From positions 14,430,932-14,494,931 of the forward strand of contig CAIIXF020000012.1 in assembly GCA_903813345.2 (NCBI GenBank): a stretch of 64,000 nt of DNA. Reading direction: 5' to 3'. The number at the start of each line of letters is the position of its first letter. Positions within the stretch are counted from its first letter, which is position 1. The position numbers were made by a program, and so were the translations under genes. This document shows positions 43,204-53,561 of the stretch, piece by piece. The notes under the pieces are model-generated. The model ran no database searches. It worked only from the letters and a program-made list of their open reading frames with translations, and was not told where the DNA came from. The stretch is from Owenia fusiformis (Eukaryota; Annelida; Polychaeta; Sabellida; Oweniidae).

Positions 43204-43606
43204 TACTAGAGTCCATTTCACTGTTTCATTGCGTCAGTAGAACCCCAAAAATAAGAAAAGAGACCATTGAATTGTGCAATAATATATGGAAAAGTATGTT
43301 CATATTGTACATGAATGACATTTGTATATTTCAGATTTTTTATTTTTTGTGCAATAAGCCTGTGCCCTCTTGTAATTTGAAGAATTTCAGCCATGTTAAT
43401 CTTATTGAAAATACCATGGCAGAGAAGCATTCAAATATAAGAGGCCACATACTTTATAAGCCAAACTAGAAGCAATCCAAGATATACAAATGTCATTCAT
43501 GTACAATAGGAATATATTTTTCCATATATTATTGCAATTTGATATTTTGATTTCTTATTTTTTAGGTTTTACTGTCGCAATAAAATACTGAAATGGACTC
43601 TATCTA
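43204..43606. mobile_element. Foldback/MITE with ~140-bp arms
   Basis: 'agagtccatttcactgtttc', 'aataatatatggaaaa' and 'tgtacatgaatgacatttgt' in the left arm are repeated in reverse order and complement at 43475-43606. Spacer is about 110 bp. No credible ORF. Confidence 0.7.
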
Positions 43607-44419
43607 TTGCTATGGTTGATGGGTTTACAAAAAAATACAGCCTTACTGATAAAAATATTAAAAGTATATAAAGATAAACATGGACATTATACACATAGCT
43701 AAAAAATGCAAAACTAAACAATATTTTTGAATAGAATTGGTATTATTCAGAACCGGTTCAAATTAGTTTATAAGGAGATTCCCCAAATTATCTCCTATTA
43801 TCCAATAGAATTATCATATCATAACGAGGCTGGAATACTTCAAACCAAATAAGTATAAAGGACATTACATTGCAATCTTTCCCAATTCTGCCGATGAACT
43901 CATCTGGTTACAACAAGCACATGATTAGGAATCAGGAAGACACAAGGACGAGTATAAACATTAATGGCACGAATCAAGCATACCTTGCCAAAGAAGTAAG
44001 ATTTCATTATCTATCAGATATCCAAACAACAGATGTTACTACGTACATACAACTCTTGGTTTATAGAATTAATGCGAGATATGAACAACGTTTTATTACT
44101 CATTATAAAACTAATAAATCATTCGGTCAGTTTGTTGATTTTCATTTTCTAATAAGGTTGACCATTCATTGTTTAAACATCTAGTGCTTTGCTACAGCTA
44201 TAGAATTGTTCATGGATTGATGTGGGATGGAGCTTTTGGTAGTGTTGACTTGGCTGTCTCTGTCGTCAGGCTTGCGACTGACCTCTGGCTGGTTTAAGAT
44301 ATTTTTATGGTACCAACACCCCGGGACCAACACTTCCATTCCAGAGACTAGAGCCAAAAGACACTGATTATCTCTTGAAGACTAAATGGAAAGCTTCTTC
44401 ATTGGTTCTAATGGCCATG
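43607..44419. other. Non-coding DNA
   Basis: A 104-codon frame at 43870-44184 has no recognisable domain. The region 44200-44419 is probably 3' flank of the LINE remnant on the minus strand. Nothing else is seen. Confidence 0.4.
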
Positions 44420-45240
44420 CTATTGGTGGGTCCATTTGTCGAATCTTCGCATCCAGAGCCATTTGGAGCATGATTCTGCAGCTGCTCCTATTTCACGCAT
44501 TGCTTGTCTGAGTTGTCTAGGATGTACACCAATGTCTTTAAACATTGATCGCAGAGACACAACTGGGAAACCCCTGCATCCTACTTATACAGGGTAAAGT
44601 CTTGCTTGCCATCCTTTGTTCTCAGCTTCGTGGATCAGGTCTTGGTATTTGTTGTACTTGAGTTGGTGGGAAATACCTATTCTTTCCTCCAATGGTACTG
44701 TTAGTTCTATTACTAGTATTGTCTCAGTGCCTTTAGATAGGAGTAGCATGTCGGGACGTAGTGTTGTTGCGGCTATGTTCTGGGGAAAGACTAATTTCCT
44801 GTTCAGTCGGCTGTTTTCCCTCCTGCTGAAATGCTGTGGACATGGACTTTTTTTGGGCTGCATGCTCGTTGTTGTGGATCCTTGATCTGTCAACCCATTC
44901 AGCTAGAGCTGTCTGGCAGCTGCATAGGATGTGGTTGAGGGTACATCCTGGTATTTTGCATAGAAGGCATGTGTTGTCATTCTCTAGCCCCCACAAGTGT
45001 TGAGATTCATTGGGGTTGGTCTTTTGCATAGAAGGCATGTGTTGTCATTCTCTAACCCCAAGTGTTGAGATTCATTGGGGTTGGTAAAAGGTCTGTAAAT
45101 GCTCGCAATATGAAGCTGAGGCTTGCTTGGTCTTCTGTCCAAAGATCTTTCCATGTAGGAGACCTATCCTGGATTGTCTCCCATTGGGTTCAGGATCCCT
45201 CCTTGGAGAGCCCGGCAGCTTTTACAAGGCGTTCTTCTTC
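44420..45240 (-). pseudogene. LINE C-terminal region with restriction-like endonuclease
   Basis: Read on the minus strand: 'LVKAAGLSKEGS' then an in-frame stop and 'TQWE', next 'SPTWKDLWTEDQASL', then 'NTCLLCKIPGCTLNHILCSC' (Cys-X2-Cys...His-X4-Cys knuckle). Then come the core 'RPDMLLLSKGTETILVIELT' and 'KYQDLIHEAENKGWQARLYP'. After another stop come 'VGCRGFPVVSLRSMFKDIG' and 'SKWLWMRRFDKWTHQ', ending at a stop at 44420. The knuckle followed by RPD...(E)LT...K resembles the restriction-like endonuclease end of R2/NeSL-type retrotransposons, or host genes derived from them. Stops, frame changes and a tandem duplication make it a pseudogene. Confidence 0.7.
44955..45086. repeat. ~65-bp tandem duplication within the LINE remnant
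   Basis: 'catagaaggcatgtgttgtc' followed by 'attctctag/aacccc' and 'tgttgagattcattggggtt' occurs twice head to tail, with small indels. This breaks the coding frame around the Cys knuckle. Confidence 0.85.
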
Positions 45241-45749
45241 CTGAGCTTTTCATGTTTGCCTTACCAGACGGTCTTTCTTTCCCTTCGGGGTCTTATCTAG
45301 AAGCTTGGAGCCGTAATTGCCTAGGCCTAAGCGACCTTGGCAATCAACTCCTACCCAGACAATTGTGGATTCAACTACACGAAAAGAATGCTAAAATACC
45401 AAGGAATCTATTGGAGTAGGTATATTAAGTGTAAGAAGCGTAGATAATAGTCTCCCATGTTGTAATCGTACAGGCAAAAGATTGAGACTATCTCAGGACT
45501 ATAGTCCTGGCACGGGATAACGGCAATGTAGTCTGAATCAGTCACGTTTGATCCATGTGTAATTCTTTCAGTATTCTATGCAACTTATAACACAATCCGT
45601 GTGACATTTCAACATTGCTTTTGGATTTTTGGAAAGTGATTGGAGTTAGTGCTAACTCTTTGTGTGACACTTGATACAACCAGTGCGTGTGTGAATGAAA
45701 ATAGGTTATGTAAGAATATTAACTGTTGATATAACATGGATTGAAAATG

Positions 45750-45854
45750 GCATACGATGATGCGAGTTTCGCATACAATGGTGCGTATTTCGCATAGTAT
45801 GATGCGAGTTTCGAATCATATAGTTCGAGTATCGCATCATATAGTTCGATTTTT
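45750..45854 (+). repeat. 21-bp minisatellite, 5 copies
   Basis: Units of exactly 21 bp of the form GCATACGATGATGCGAGTTTC vary by substitution only. Because the length is a multiple of three, the minus strand stays open with a heptapeptide repeat (for example MRNSHHR / MRNTHHC). There is no sign that this is translated. Confidence 0.85.
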
Positions 45855-45889
45855 CCCATAGATCATGTAATGTCCAATTTTGATACAAA

Positions 45890-46149
45890 ATAAATTCCAT
45901 AATTGGGGTCTTGAACGTTATACGCACATTGCTGTTTTAAAGTTTCGAGCTAGGACAGGATGTTTCATGGTTGGTGCAGATTTGAAAAGATGGGGCCAAG
46001 GTGATGGATTATGCCAGTTTTGTAATTCAGGGATTGATGATCTTTCCGGCCACTGCTTACTGTTATGTCAATATTTCACCTCCCATCGTTCTGTCTTATT
46101 TTCTAACTTAAAGAGTGCACGTGAAGGCAATAATGAACATGTCTCTTAA
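45890..46149 (+). pseudogene. LINE ORF2 C-terminal end
   Basis: The frame shows 'LKFRARTGCFMVGADLKRWG' and 'CQFCNSGIDDLSGHCLLLC', the arrangement (basic RT connection, then Cys-X2-Cys...His-X4-Cys) seen at the C-terminus of many LINE ORF2 proteins. Only the final ~85 codons remain. It is a 3' scrap of a third LINE type. Confidence 0.55.
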
Positions 46150-46249
46150 CGTTCAGAGGAAATTACATTGGCTACTGGGCAAAGATACATGTATACATAG
46201 TGCTTATGGGCACGAGATTGAAGCATAAGCAACCCAAAAAAGATGAAGA

Positions 46250-46345
46250 TTTGTTTTGAATTTTACAAAAATTGATGTAACTTCCTTCAAAATTGAGCTA
46301 GAAGGTTCAAATAAAAAGCATTTTAAAGCTCTTTTCTCCCTCTAT
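46250..46345 (+). repeat. Dispersed repeat copy 1
   Basis: 'ttgaattttacaaaaattga', 'cttccttcaaaattgagct' and 'aaaaagcattttaaagctc' match 47312-47405 closely. Both copies are followed by G-rich or CT-rich tracts. Probably parts of one unidentified transposon family. Confidence 0.7.
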
Positions 46346-46573
46346 CTAATGGTTATATTTTCATTGCTATCGTCGGGGAGGGGGGGGGGGGCTGCCCTTG
46401 TATGTATTAAAGCCAAAGTGTATATGTGACTCTGCTTATTTAATCATTATATTGTATTAACACAGGGTGTGTACCAAATTAGGCGACAGTTGAACGCGCG
46501 GGGTGAGGTACAACACGAGGGTAATGATTTGAGCAAACTAGTTTCTAGATATTTTTTATGTAAATGTCTGTAA

Positions 46574-46805
46574 CAACATCACAGACAGTAAACTTGACCG
46601 TGACTTTTATAGTTCATCCTTCACAAACTCTCAATGTAGTATACGGTATAACGCGTGGCTACGGTAAGTTACAACACAACTTGAACAACTTGGGAATTTG
46701 CGTTACCGTATCTCAGATGAATTTACCCACGCATTTTACTGTATACTACATTCGGAGTTTTTTTGTGTAGGTTTAACTATGAAATTCACTGTAAGCAGTG
46801 AATTA
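46574..46805. mobile_element. MITE-like inverted repeat, ~230 bp
   Basis: 'atgtagtatacggtataacg' and 'ggctacggtaa' on the left are mirrored by 'ttaccgtatctcagatg' and 'cattttactgtatactacat' on the right. The outer parts pair more weakly (cagtaaacttgaccgtgac / gaaattcactgtaag). No coding content. Confidence 0.5.
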
Positions 46806-47311
46806 CAAGTCAACCGGTATTTGAGTTATCGCCCGGACAAACGGACAGACGAACAAACGACGGACGGACAGCTTTCCTATATTCCCCTCGAACTTCGTTT
46901 GGTGGGATAATGACTTTATTAGATTATTCAAGAGAAAACCCACTGGCGTAGTGTCGTAAACGCATAAAACGCCATGGCGTACTCTCAAAATTTAGAGTAT
47001 TTAGTTGAATTTATAGAAATGCCCAACACTTTAAAAATGGCCAATGTTTATTAGTCAATATTAGTCGGATTTCCCCCCTCACTCCTAGACCCCCCTCGCT
47101 TCTCACTCGTGGCGTATAGTCAAAAAATACCCACGCTACGCCACTAAAACCCATGATTTATTCAAGTTTGTCTCGAATGCTGGCAATTTATAATAAATCT
47201 ATAAAACCCTGCAGTGGCGTAGCCAGCTTTCAGTCAGGGGGGAGTGTGATCACCAAAAATATCTCGGTTTTCAGCCGGAGGGTGCAAATGTGACATAAAC
47301 AAGCCAAAATA

Positions 47312-47405
47312 AGCTTTATTTTGAATTTTACAAAAATTGATGCAACTTCCTTTAAAATTGAGCTTGAAGCATCAAATAAAAAGCATTTTAAAGCTCCTTT
47401 CTTCT
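47312..47405 (+). repeat. Dispersed repeat copy 2
   Basis: Second copy of the 46250-46345 block, preceded by 'gcagtggcgtagccagcttt' and a G run. That combination resembles the end of a MITE family. Confidence 0.65.
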
Positions 47406-47754
47406 TCTCTCTCATGGGGCGCACCCATCGCATCCCTCCTGGATACGCCTATGCCCTGGCTGCTTCTTTCATGTCCTTATTAGTAAACATTTCGTCCATC
47501 CTGTCATTCCAAACAAAGGGATGTTTTTTTTACATTTTACGATTCTTATATTCTGAAAATTTGAATATACATAATAACTTACAGTATCTTTGTCAATACA
47601 CATGTACATGTTACATGTGCTGGTACAGATAATAGTTTGCAGAATGATTCTGCCCATAGGCCCGAGAATATGTATAAAATGATCTAGTCTGAGTCTTCTA
47701 AGATATGGACTCAGTCTTCTAAGATATGGACTCAGACTCAATTTTATATATGTT

Positions 47755-47932
47755 CCCGGTGTAAAAGGGTAGGAGGTCCTATCAAATTATGGTCCTTCTC
47801 TTCATTGATTTACATGGTGACCCCTTTCCCTTATTTTCGTATACACACTCAGGTCCAGAAAGGGCCGTTAAGAAAGGGGACCATAATCCCCGGGGACCAT
47901 AATTTCTTTCACACCGGGCCTCTAGTTTTGTC
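47755..47932. mobile_element. Short MITE with CCCGGTGT termini
   Basis: The left end 'cccggtgtaaaagggtagg' with 'aaattatggtcc' is mirrored by 'ggaccataatttctttcaca' and 'ccggg' on the right. About 178 bp, no ORF. It lies just beyond the end of the NIF3L1-like gene. Confidence 0.6.
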
Positions 47933-47974
47933 CATTCCACTCAATCGCATGATTACGACTATTTTTCTTAATGA

Positions 47975-50900
47975 CTAAACAATTTTCAAAGGATCTGTAT
48001 CTGTACTTGATAAATGAATTGTCACTTTGTTATCAAACAGTTCTGTAAATTTATCCTTTAATGAATGTAAATAGCCGCGTTCAGTGTTCGTGTGGTCACA
48101 CAGTATGACGCTGATTCCTCTTGACGTAGCATCAAGCACGTCATGATGAGACATTTCACCTGTCACATACATATTGACCTTGACCCCCTTCAGTACACTG
48201 GATCCAGATCCGGCACATACTGCAATAGACTTGATAGGAGAATCTGGAATAAAGAAAACGAATCGCAAATATGTACTGGAGACTGAATGCTGAATCTTGT
48301 ATGAGTACGTTTTTGATGTTATGAGTATTTGCTATCAATTTTCAATTGGGTATTAGACATTGTTTCTTTTCACGTTAGATATGATTTTGGGATATATGGG
48401 GTTTGTTTTTCATGTGACATGTATACATTTAGAGTCTGCTTTTTTTGCTAGGTTCTTAGCTACATGTATTACAACTTTTGGTCTTTTCCCAATTTTGGCA
48501 ATTGTGCTTAGAAATGTATTAATTACTCATGCAATATGATTCACCTTTTGTACTGTGAGTTATGTTTCTTTTTTGATTTAAGAACAAATTAACAAAATTT
48601 GAAAGACTACTTTAACCTCTGAGAACTTGACAACGCATCTGTGCATTACAGAAGCCTGGCTTACCCAGTGCACATTTCTCCCCAATGGCCAGTCGAACAT
48701 GATCTAGCTGCAGATGCTGTTTCACCATGGCAACTGCATTCTCTAATGTGATAGGTTGTTTCCTCTTACACTTCCTACCCATACCATGATTTGGAATTGG
48801 AGGCTGAAGGTTAAAAATAAATCCTTGAGTAATATTAATATACATTGATTGTTTAGGAACCTAGGTTCATAAGCTAGAACATTGGAATAGCATTTGGCAA
48901 GGCAAACCTCAATGATGTCATGGTTAGTCTTCAACATACAGTAGCACTTCCAGATTTCGCACAAAAGATTTTTGAACAGTGGGCTCATCATTCAAATTGT
49001 TATGTTTATATTAAATCAATACAATACCAAATGTTTCTTAACTTTATGCAGTATAGTTTGAACTTCAAACTGCATGAATTTTTTTTCCATTTGCATTAAC
49101 ACTCATAAGAGTAAGACACAAGTATTCAAATGAAACTAAAAATCGGCTAACCTTATCAAGGGTGATGATCTCCACAGATTGCTGCGCCATTTCAGAGCTA
49201 CTGGAGTTAACATACGCCACAATTCGTTCAAGACCCCTGTCTGTACAGTTCATGGTAAACTTTGTAGTGTTCACAACTGTCAACCTGAAAAGTAAAACTT
49301 TAATTCAATCACACATACATAAATGATTACATCATCATCATCGTATATGCACGACTGTGGTTTCAGTTTAATTGGCAAATGATACCACAGAAAAGGAATG
49401 CAGAGCTAGACAAGGCATGACGTGCAAAACATCACCACTTGCCATTTGTTACAGACCAGACCGCCTGATGACTTCTGATGGTGACATCTCAACTCAACAG
49501 AGTAGGAAATCTCAACAAAATGTGTTTTTTTCTCAATCATTACAGGCTACTTCCAAAATAACATAACATGGCATACCATAAAAATGTATGAGCCTCAACA
49601 CAGGAAAACTGGTCTTATCACAAAAATTCCAATTTTGCTACAGAGCAAAAAATGTCCCCAAGGTAAAGAGGAAAATGTGCTAAAATCAAATCCATCTTTT
49701 TGGTCTGTATCTGCAATGAAAAGTTGTTAAGACATAAGCCATGGCCCATTTGAAAGGTCTTTTTGTGCTTTAAGTTTTTAAGATAAACGAAAATTCAAAA
49801 TATTGAAAAACCTGTGATAAAAACCATTTTCCTGTGCCCTGGCTCTATGAAGCCACAAAAAGTGTTCACTGTAGGTAGGTGTTCATTACAGAAAGGGTTA
49901 TTTATACATAAGTCAGCAGAGAGGTGTTCACGAAGACAGGTTTGCTGTATTTAAAACATTTTTCTATGAATGAGACTTGAAAATATTTTCTCACCTGAAG
50001 ACTTGACTAACGCCATCTATACAGTTGAGTTGATCGTAAATCTTTTCAGTGTCCTCAATTGGAAATATGACATCAACTCGATAGCGTCCTGGGGTTGCGT
50101 AACATTTAGAAGTTACAGGATGCAATGGTTCCACCTTACTGCCCTCTATACGATAATAAATCAAAAATAATTATAAGTAATCATAATATTCAATAGTACA
50201 TTGTACGTTGGGTTGAATATACATGTATATAAAGATTATTGCAGGATCTCTCCTGCACCATAGCAACCAAGTGCTGCACCCTATTGGCAATCACAGGCAA
50301 CCCATATGTCCTGCTCAAAGTCTCTAGACCCCTCCCCATCTACTTCACAACCAAAGGGTGACTGGGTGTACTGCAGGGGGGGGTCACTAGAACTTGCAGC
50401 TAGACTACATGCTACTCTTTTTGAAATCTATTTGCATTTTGCACTCTCCTAAAATTCTCTAAAAGTATTGAGACATCATGAACAATACTCGAAAATCAGA
50501 GTTTAGATTTAAGCACCGTGTTAATGTTGATGTACCATAAGATATAAACGTCCTTACCTGCGACAAAAGGAGATATCAACCAATCATTGACTCCATTCTC
50601 AACTGCATCATAGCTCGTGTGTGGGGAAAATATAGCGATTCTTCTTTCTAGACACTTGACAATGATTCGTTCTTTGGCAGTTCGTTGTGTGAGCGACTTT
50701 AGTGGTACAAATATTGGAGGATGATACGACAAAATTAGATTTATGTTCTTTTCAATTGCCTGAAAGTACAAGAGAAAACAAAGTACCCTTCATAAGTTAA
50801 ATTCAAAGTAATACTTTTATTTAGTCTTACCCTGAGTCAAGAGCCTAAAAATTAGGCTCTCTGAGTAGGACAAATAAACAAACAGTTTTGATGCTGGTCA

Positions 50901-52169
50901 TTCCAAACGACCAAACAAGTCATTAACATGCAAAATGTCACCACCTGTCTGTTGATAGTACCAAATGCTAAATGCCAACTGCCGAACACCATCCAAAAAA
51001 AGGTTGGAGACTATTAGCAATTGTCACCACTTCTGGTATTGACATAAATAAGTAGCTGGAGTTTAATTTTAGTTTCAATATGAAATAAAGGCCCTCTTTT
51101 AAACTACAAATTCAAATTATACTACCTCATATCAAACCAGAATATGAAGTCAGAAATACATAACTGATTAACATTCTTTTCATTGACTTGCAGATGCACC
51201 ATTTTGTGAATAAATTACCTTTTTGCAGTTGAAAAAAAAAATTCACATTCATTAAAGTTTCCATAAAGGGTGACTCATTGTAGCTACAACTCAATATCAT
51301 ATTTTGTAGTTACAATATTGTTTGAGAAATGACCTCAAGGCTGTATCTATTACCTCTTCCAATACAAGTTCAGTTAAATCATTTGTAATCATGAGATTAG
51401 TGACTTCAAAGGGCGGTGATGGCTCTACTAGCAGTCCTACATTGTCCCAGCTTTCTGCAAGACTTGTGGCGGCAAAATTATTCAATCGTGAGATTACTGT
51501 AGAGAGATTCATCACTGAATTGTCACTATTGTCGGCAACCACTGCCTTGTTGAAATCTTCTTGATTGTTGTTGTCAGGGTAACTGCTGTTAGGGTAACAA
51601 ATGTTGTTTCCAGTGCTGATGTTAACGCTATTTGAAGTGTGGTAGCTGGAAACGAAGTACAATGGAGATTTACATGTGTACATGGAGTCACAAGGGGAGT
51701 CTTTTAAAATACATGCATGTGTTTTTCATCACTAAAACAATTGGAGTCATTCTTCTGGCACTGTTAACAGTATCATGAAAGACTTCAAACTGTATTAAAA
51801 AAGGCAAATATATACATAGACATCGACTGAAAAGCTTACACAGTGAGAGTACATAGAAAATGTAAACATCACAAACAGTTACACTGTACATGTGCATGTA
51901 TGTGTAATAAAAAAAATGAGTTGGAAACTATAACAAAATGTCAACATTCCTGGTGGTGACATAAAAAGCGTACTGTACCTGAAATAATAAATTGCCTTAC
52001 TAAAGGAACCTGTGGTGCTGTAAGACCTGTTGTTGGCGGTCCAAGAATGACTCCAATTGTCTGAGTGAGCCCTTTGGCTACAGGGGCTCAAAGATATCAG
52101 TTTTGTACATGTAGCTCTGTGAAGTCTCAATATAAGCCTAGTCTCTGCCAGAACAACACTTGAATTCAT
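47975..52169 (-). CDS. NIF3L1: NIF3-like protein 1 (seven coding exons)
   Basis: Minus-strand exons with GT/AG borders: 52169-51979, 51645-51354, 50759-50558, 50145-49995, 49284-49152, 48803-48665 and 48243-47975. Phases agree throughout and give 458 codons plus a stop. Diagnostic blocks are 'LAESWDNVGLLVEPSPP', 'TNDLTELVLEE', 'LILSYHPPIF', 'FSPHTSYDAVENGVNDWL', 'AVCAGSGSSVLKG' and 'YVTGEMSHHDVLDA', which contain the conserved metal-ligand His/Asp residues of the NIF3/DUF34 family. The family's biochemical role is unsettled; vertebrate members are reported as cytosolic or mitochondrial and linked to transcriptional corepression. The protein is longer than the vertebrate one because the first ~105 residues form an Arg/Ser-rich, low-acid leader that could be a mitochondrial presequence. 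An in-frame TGA lies just before the chosen ATG. An acceptor site at 52189 implies an upstream 5'UTR exon. Confidence 0.93.
49855..49952. mobile_element. pogo/Tigger-like MITE remnant in a NIF3L1 intron
   Basis: The end 'acaggtttgctgta' and internal 'gtgttcact' / 'ggtgttcac' phrases are shared with 52213-52300 and 57580-57662. The common terminus is of the form TACAG(T/C)(A/C)AACCTGTCTAA. Only relics remain. Confidence 0.4.
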
Positions 52170-52189
52170 CACATATCATAAGTAAAATC

Positions 52190-53561
52190 TGAAAAAGTTA
52201 ACAATATACTTGTATACAGTAAAACCTGTCTAATCTGAACACCACTGAATCCAGCTGAAAGTGTTCAGTTTAGGAGGTGTTCACATTTCAAGGTTGTTGA
52301 ATGGGCGAGATTCTGGATTATGATGAATATTTATACTTTGATTGACCTCATAACTTATGGTGTTCAATGGGACCATTCTATGTTTTTTCAAAAGGTTTCC
52401 AATCATAGGCTTTTCCGATGATTTCAAGAGTGTAGATATATAATATTATCACCCACGAGTCTATTTTTAAAATAATATTTCTTCTAACAGTAGTTTTCAC
52501 GGTAATTAAAGCGATTCTTATGTAGACACTTACCGATATAATAAGCCACAATCTATACTAGCTTATGATTGATATATGACAAATGCAAACTTGAATTCCC
52601 AATCAATAATTAGATAATCATGCCCTCGAATATTTTTTACTTTTACAAATGTACCACGTGACTCATACTTCCGGCTTAAAATATTTGGGTCAAAAAATCA
52701 TATCGATTTTCATTAATTTTTCAGTTATACTCTAAGTGACAAAAAACATCCTCCTAGCCGGAGATTATAATTGAACTTATGATGCCATAGGTATGTGGTT
52801 TTTTGAATTATATGCACAAGAAATGAAGCTATGTCGTTTTCTTTCTGAAGAATGTTCGATTTCACATATTATCGCTCAGCTTATTATCATATTCAAATTT
52901 TATTAGACTACTTCAAGATAAAAACAACGGAAAGCGATCAAGTTGTACTATTGACTAAGATCTCGATAATTCCGCGACCATCTTAGTATTTGCCATTGTA
53001 TATAAGTACTATGTTTCCAATATTGTAATATCTACATGATCTCTTGAAAGCCTGTGGTTGGAGCTGTAATGACCCTTGATAGCGCCTAGCTGTTATGGCT
53101 ATCCCCTTTAGCTTGAGTGCTAGAACATCAGTCTATGGAGAGGAAGGTCTTGGGTTCGATTCTCGCACGGGGCATTGAATTTAGCACATCTAGTATATAT
53201 CTGGGTTGTTTCACTCTAGCTCCCCGGACGAACATGCCCACTGCCTATGGGTCATTACATAGCTTTCATACACCCACATTTATCGAACTATATCACCCTC
53301 CCACATCTTGCAAGACAAGTTCTGAATAACTTTGTGTTTGTGGGTACATGGGCTCTCAATTTATCATGGGCTTTCAACTCTAAATTGAAAGCCCATAAAT
53401 TTGTGTATTGATATTCTTTTCATATAATCTTGTTGGTTTTTTGCTTTGCTTTGCGTTAATACATATATGTACTCACATGATATTTGTCATTGATTTTATT
53501 GAATTTTTAGGGTATACGATTAATGCCTAGATCGTGATCTAGCCTTCAAAGAACATTTAAG
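52190..53561. promoter_or_regulatory. Shared upstream region of NIF3L1 and the zinc-finger gene
   Basis: The two genes are divergent with coding starts 1.39 kb apart. A YY1-type motif on the minus strand (CCGCGACCATCTTAG at about 52973) is typical of positions just inside a transcription start. It is a candidate for the NIF3L1 start, feeding a 5'UTR exon spliced to 52188. 52213-52300 is a pogo-like MITE relic and 53090-53340 a SINE. No TATA box is convincing. Bidirectional use is inference. Confidence 0.4.
53090..53340 (+). mobile_element. tRNA-derived SINE
   Basis: A-box-like 'tttagcttgagtgctagaac' is followed by B box 'gggttcgattctcgc', with 'cggggc' after it, as in the head of tRNA-derived SINEs. 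The body runs to about 53340. The acceptor stem pairs over only four bases (CCCC/GGGG), so it is not a working tRNA. Confidence 0.55.

Noticed and set aside
43870-44184. 104-codon plus-strand ORF
   Set aside because: No recognisable motif or splice-linked neighbour, and it lies between foldback elements and LINE debris.
44616-44885. Plus-strand ORF over the LINE endonuclease remnant
   Set aside because: Antisense shadow of the minus-strand frame that shows the Cys knuckle and RPD...ELT motifs.
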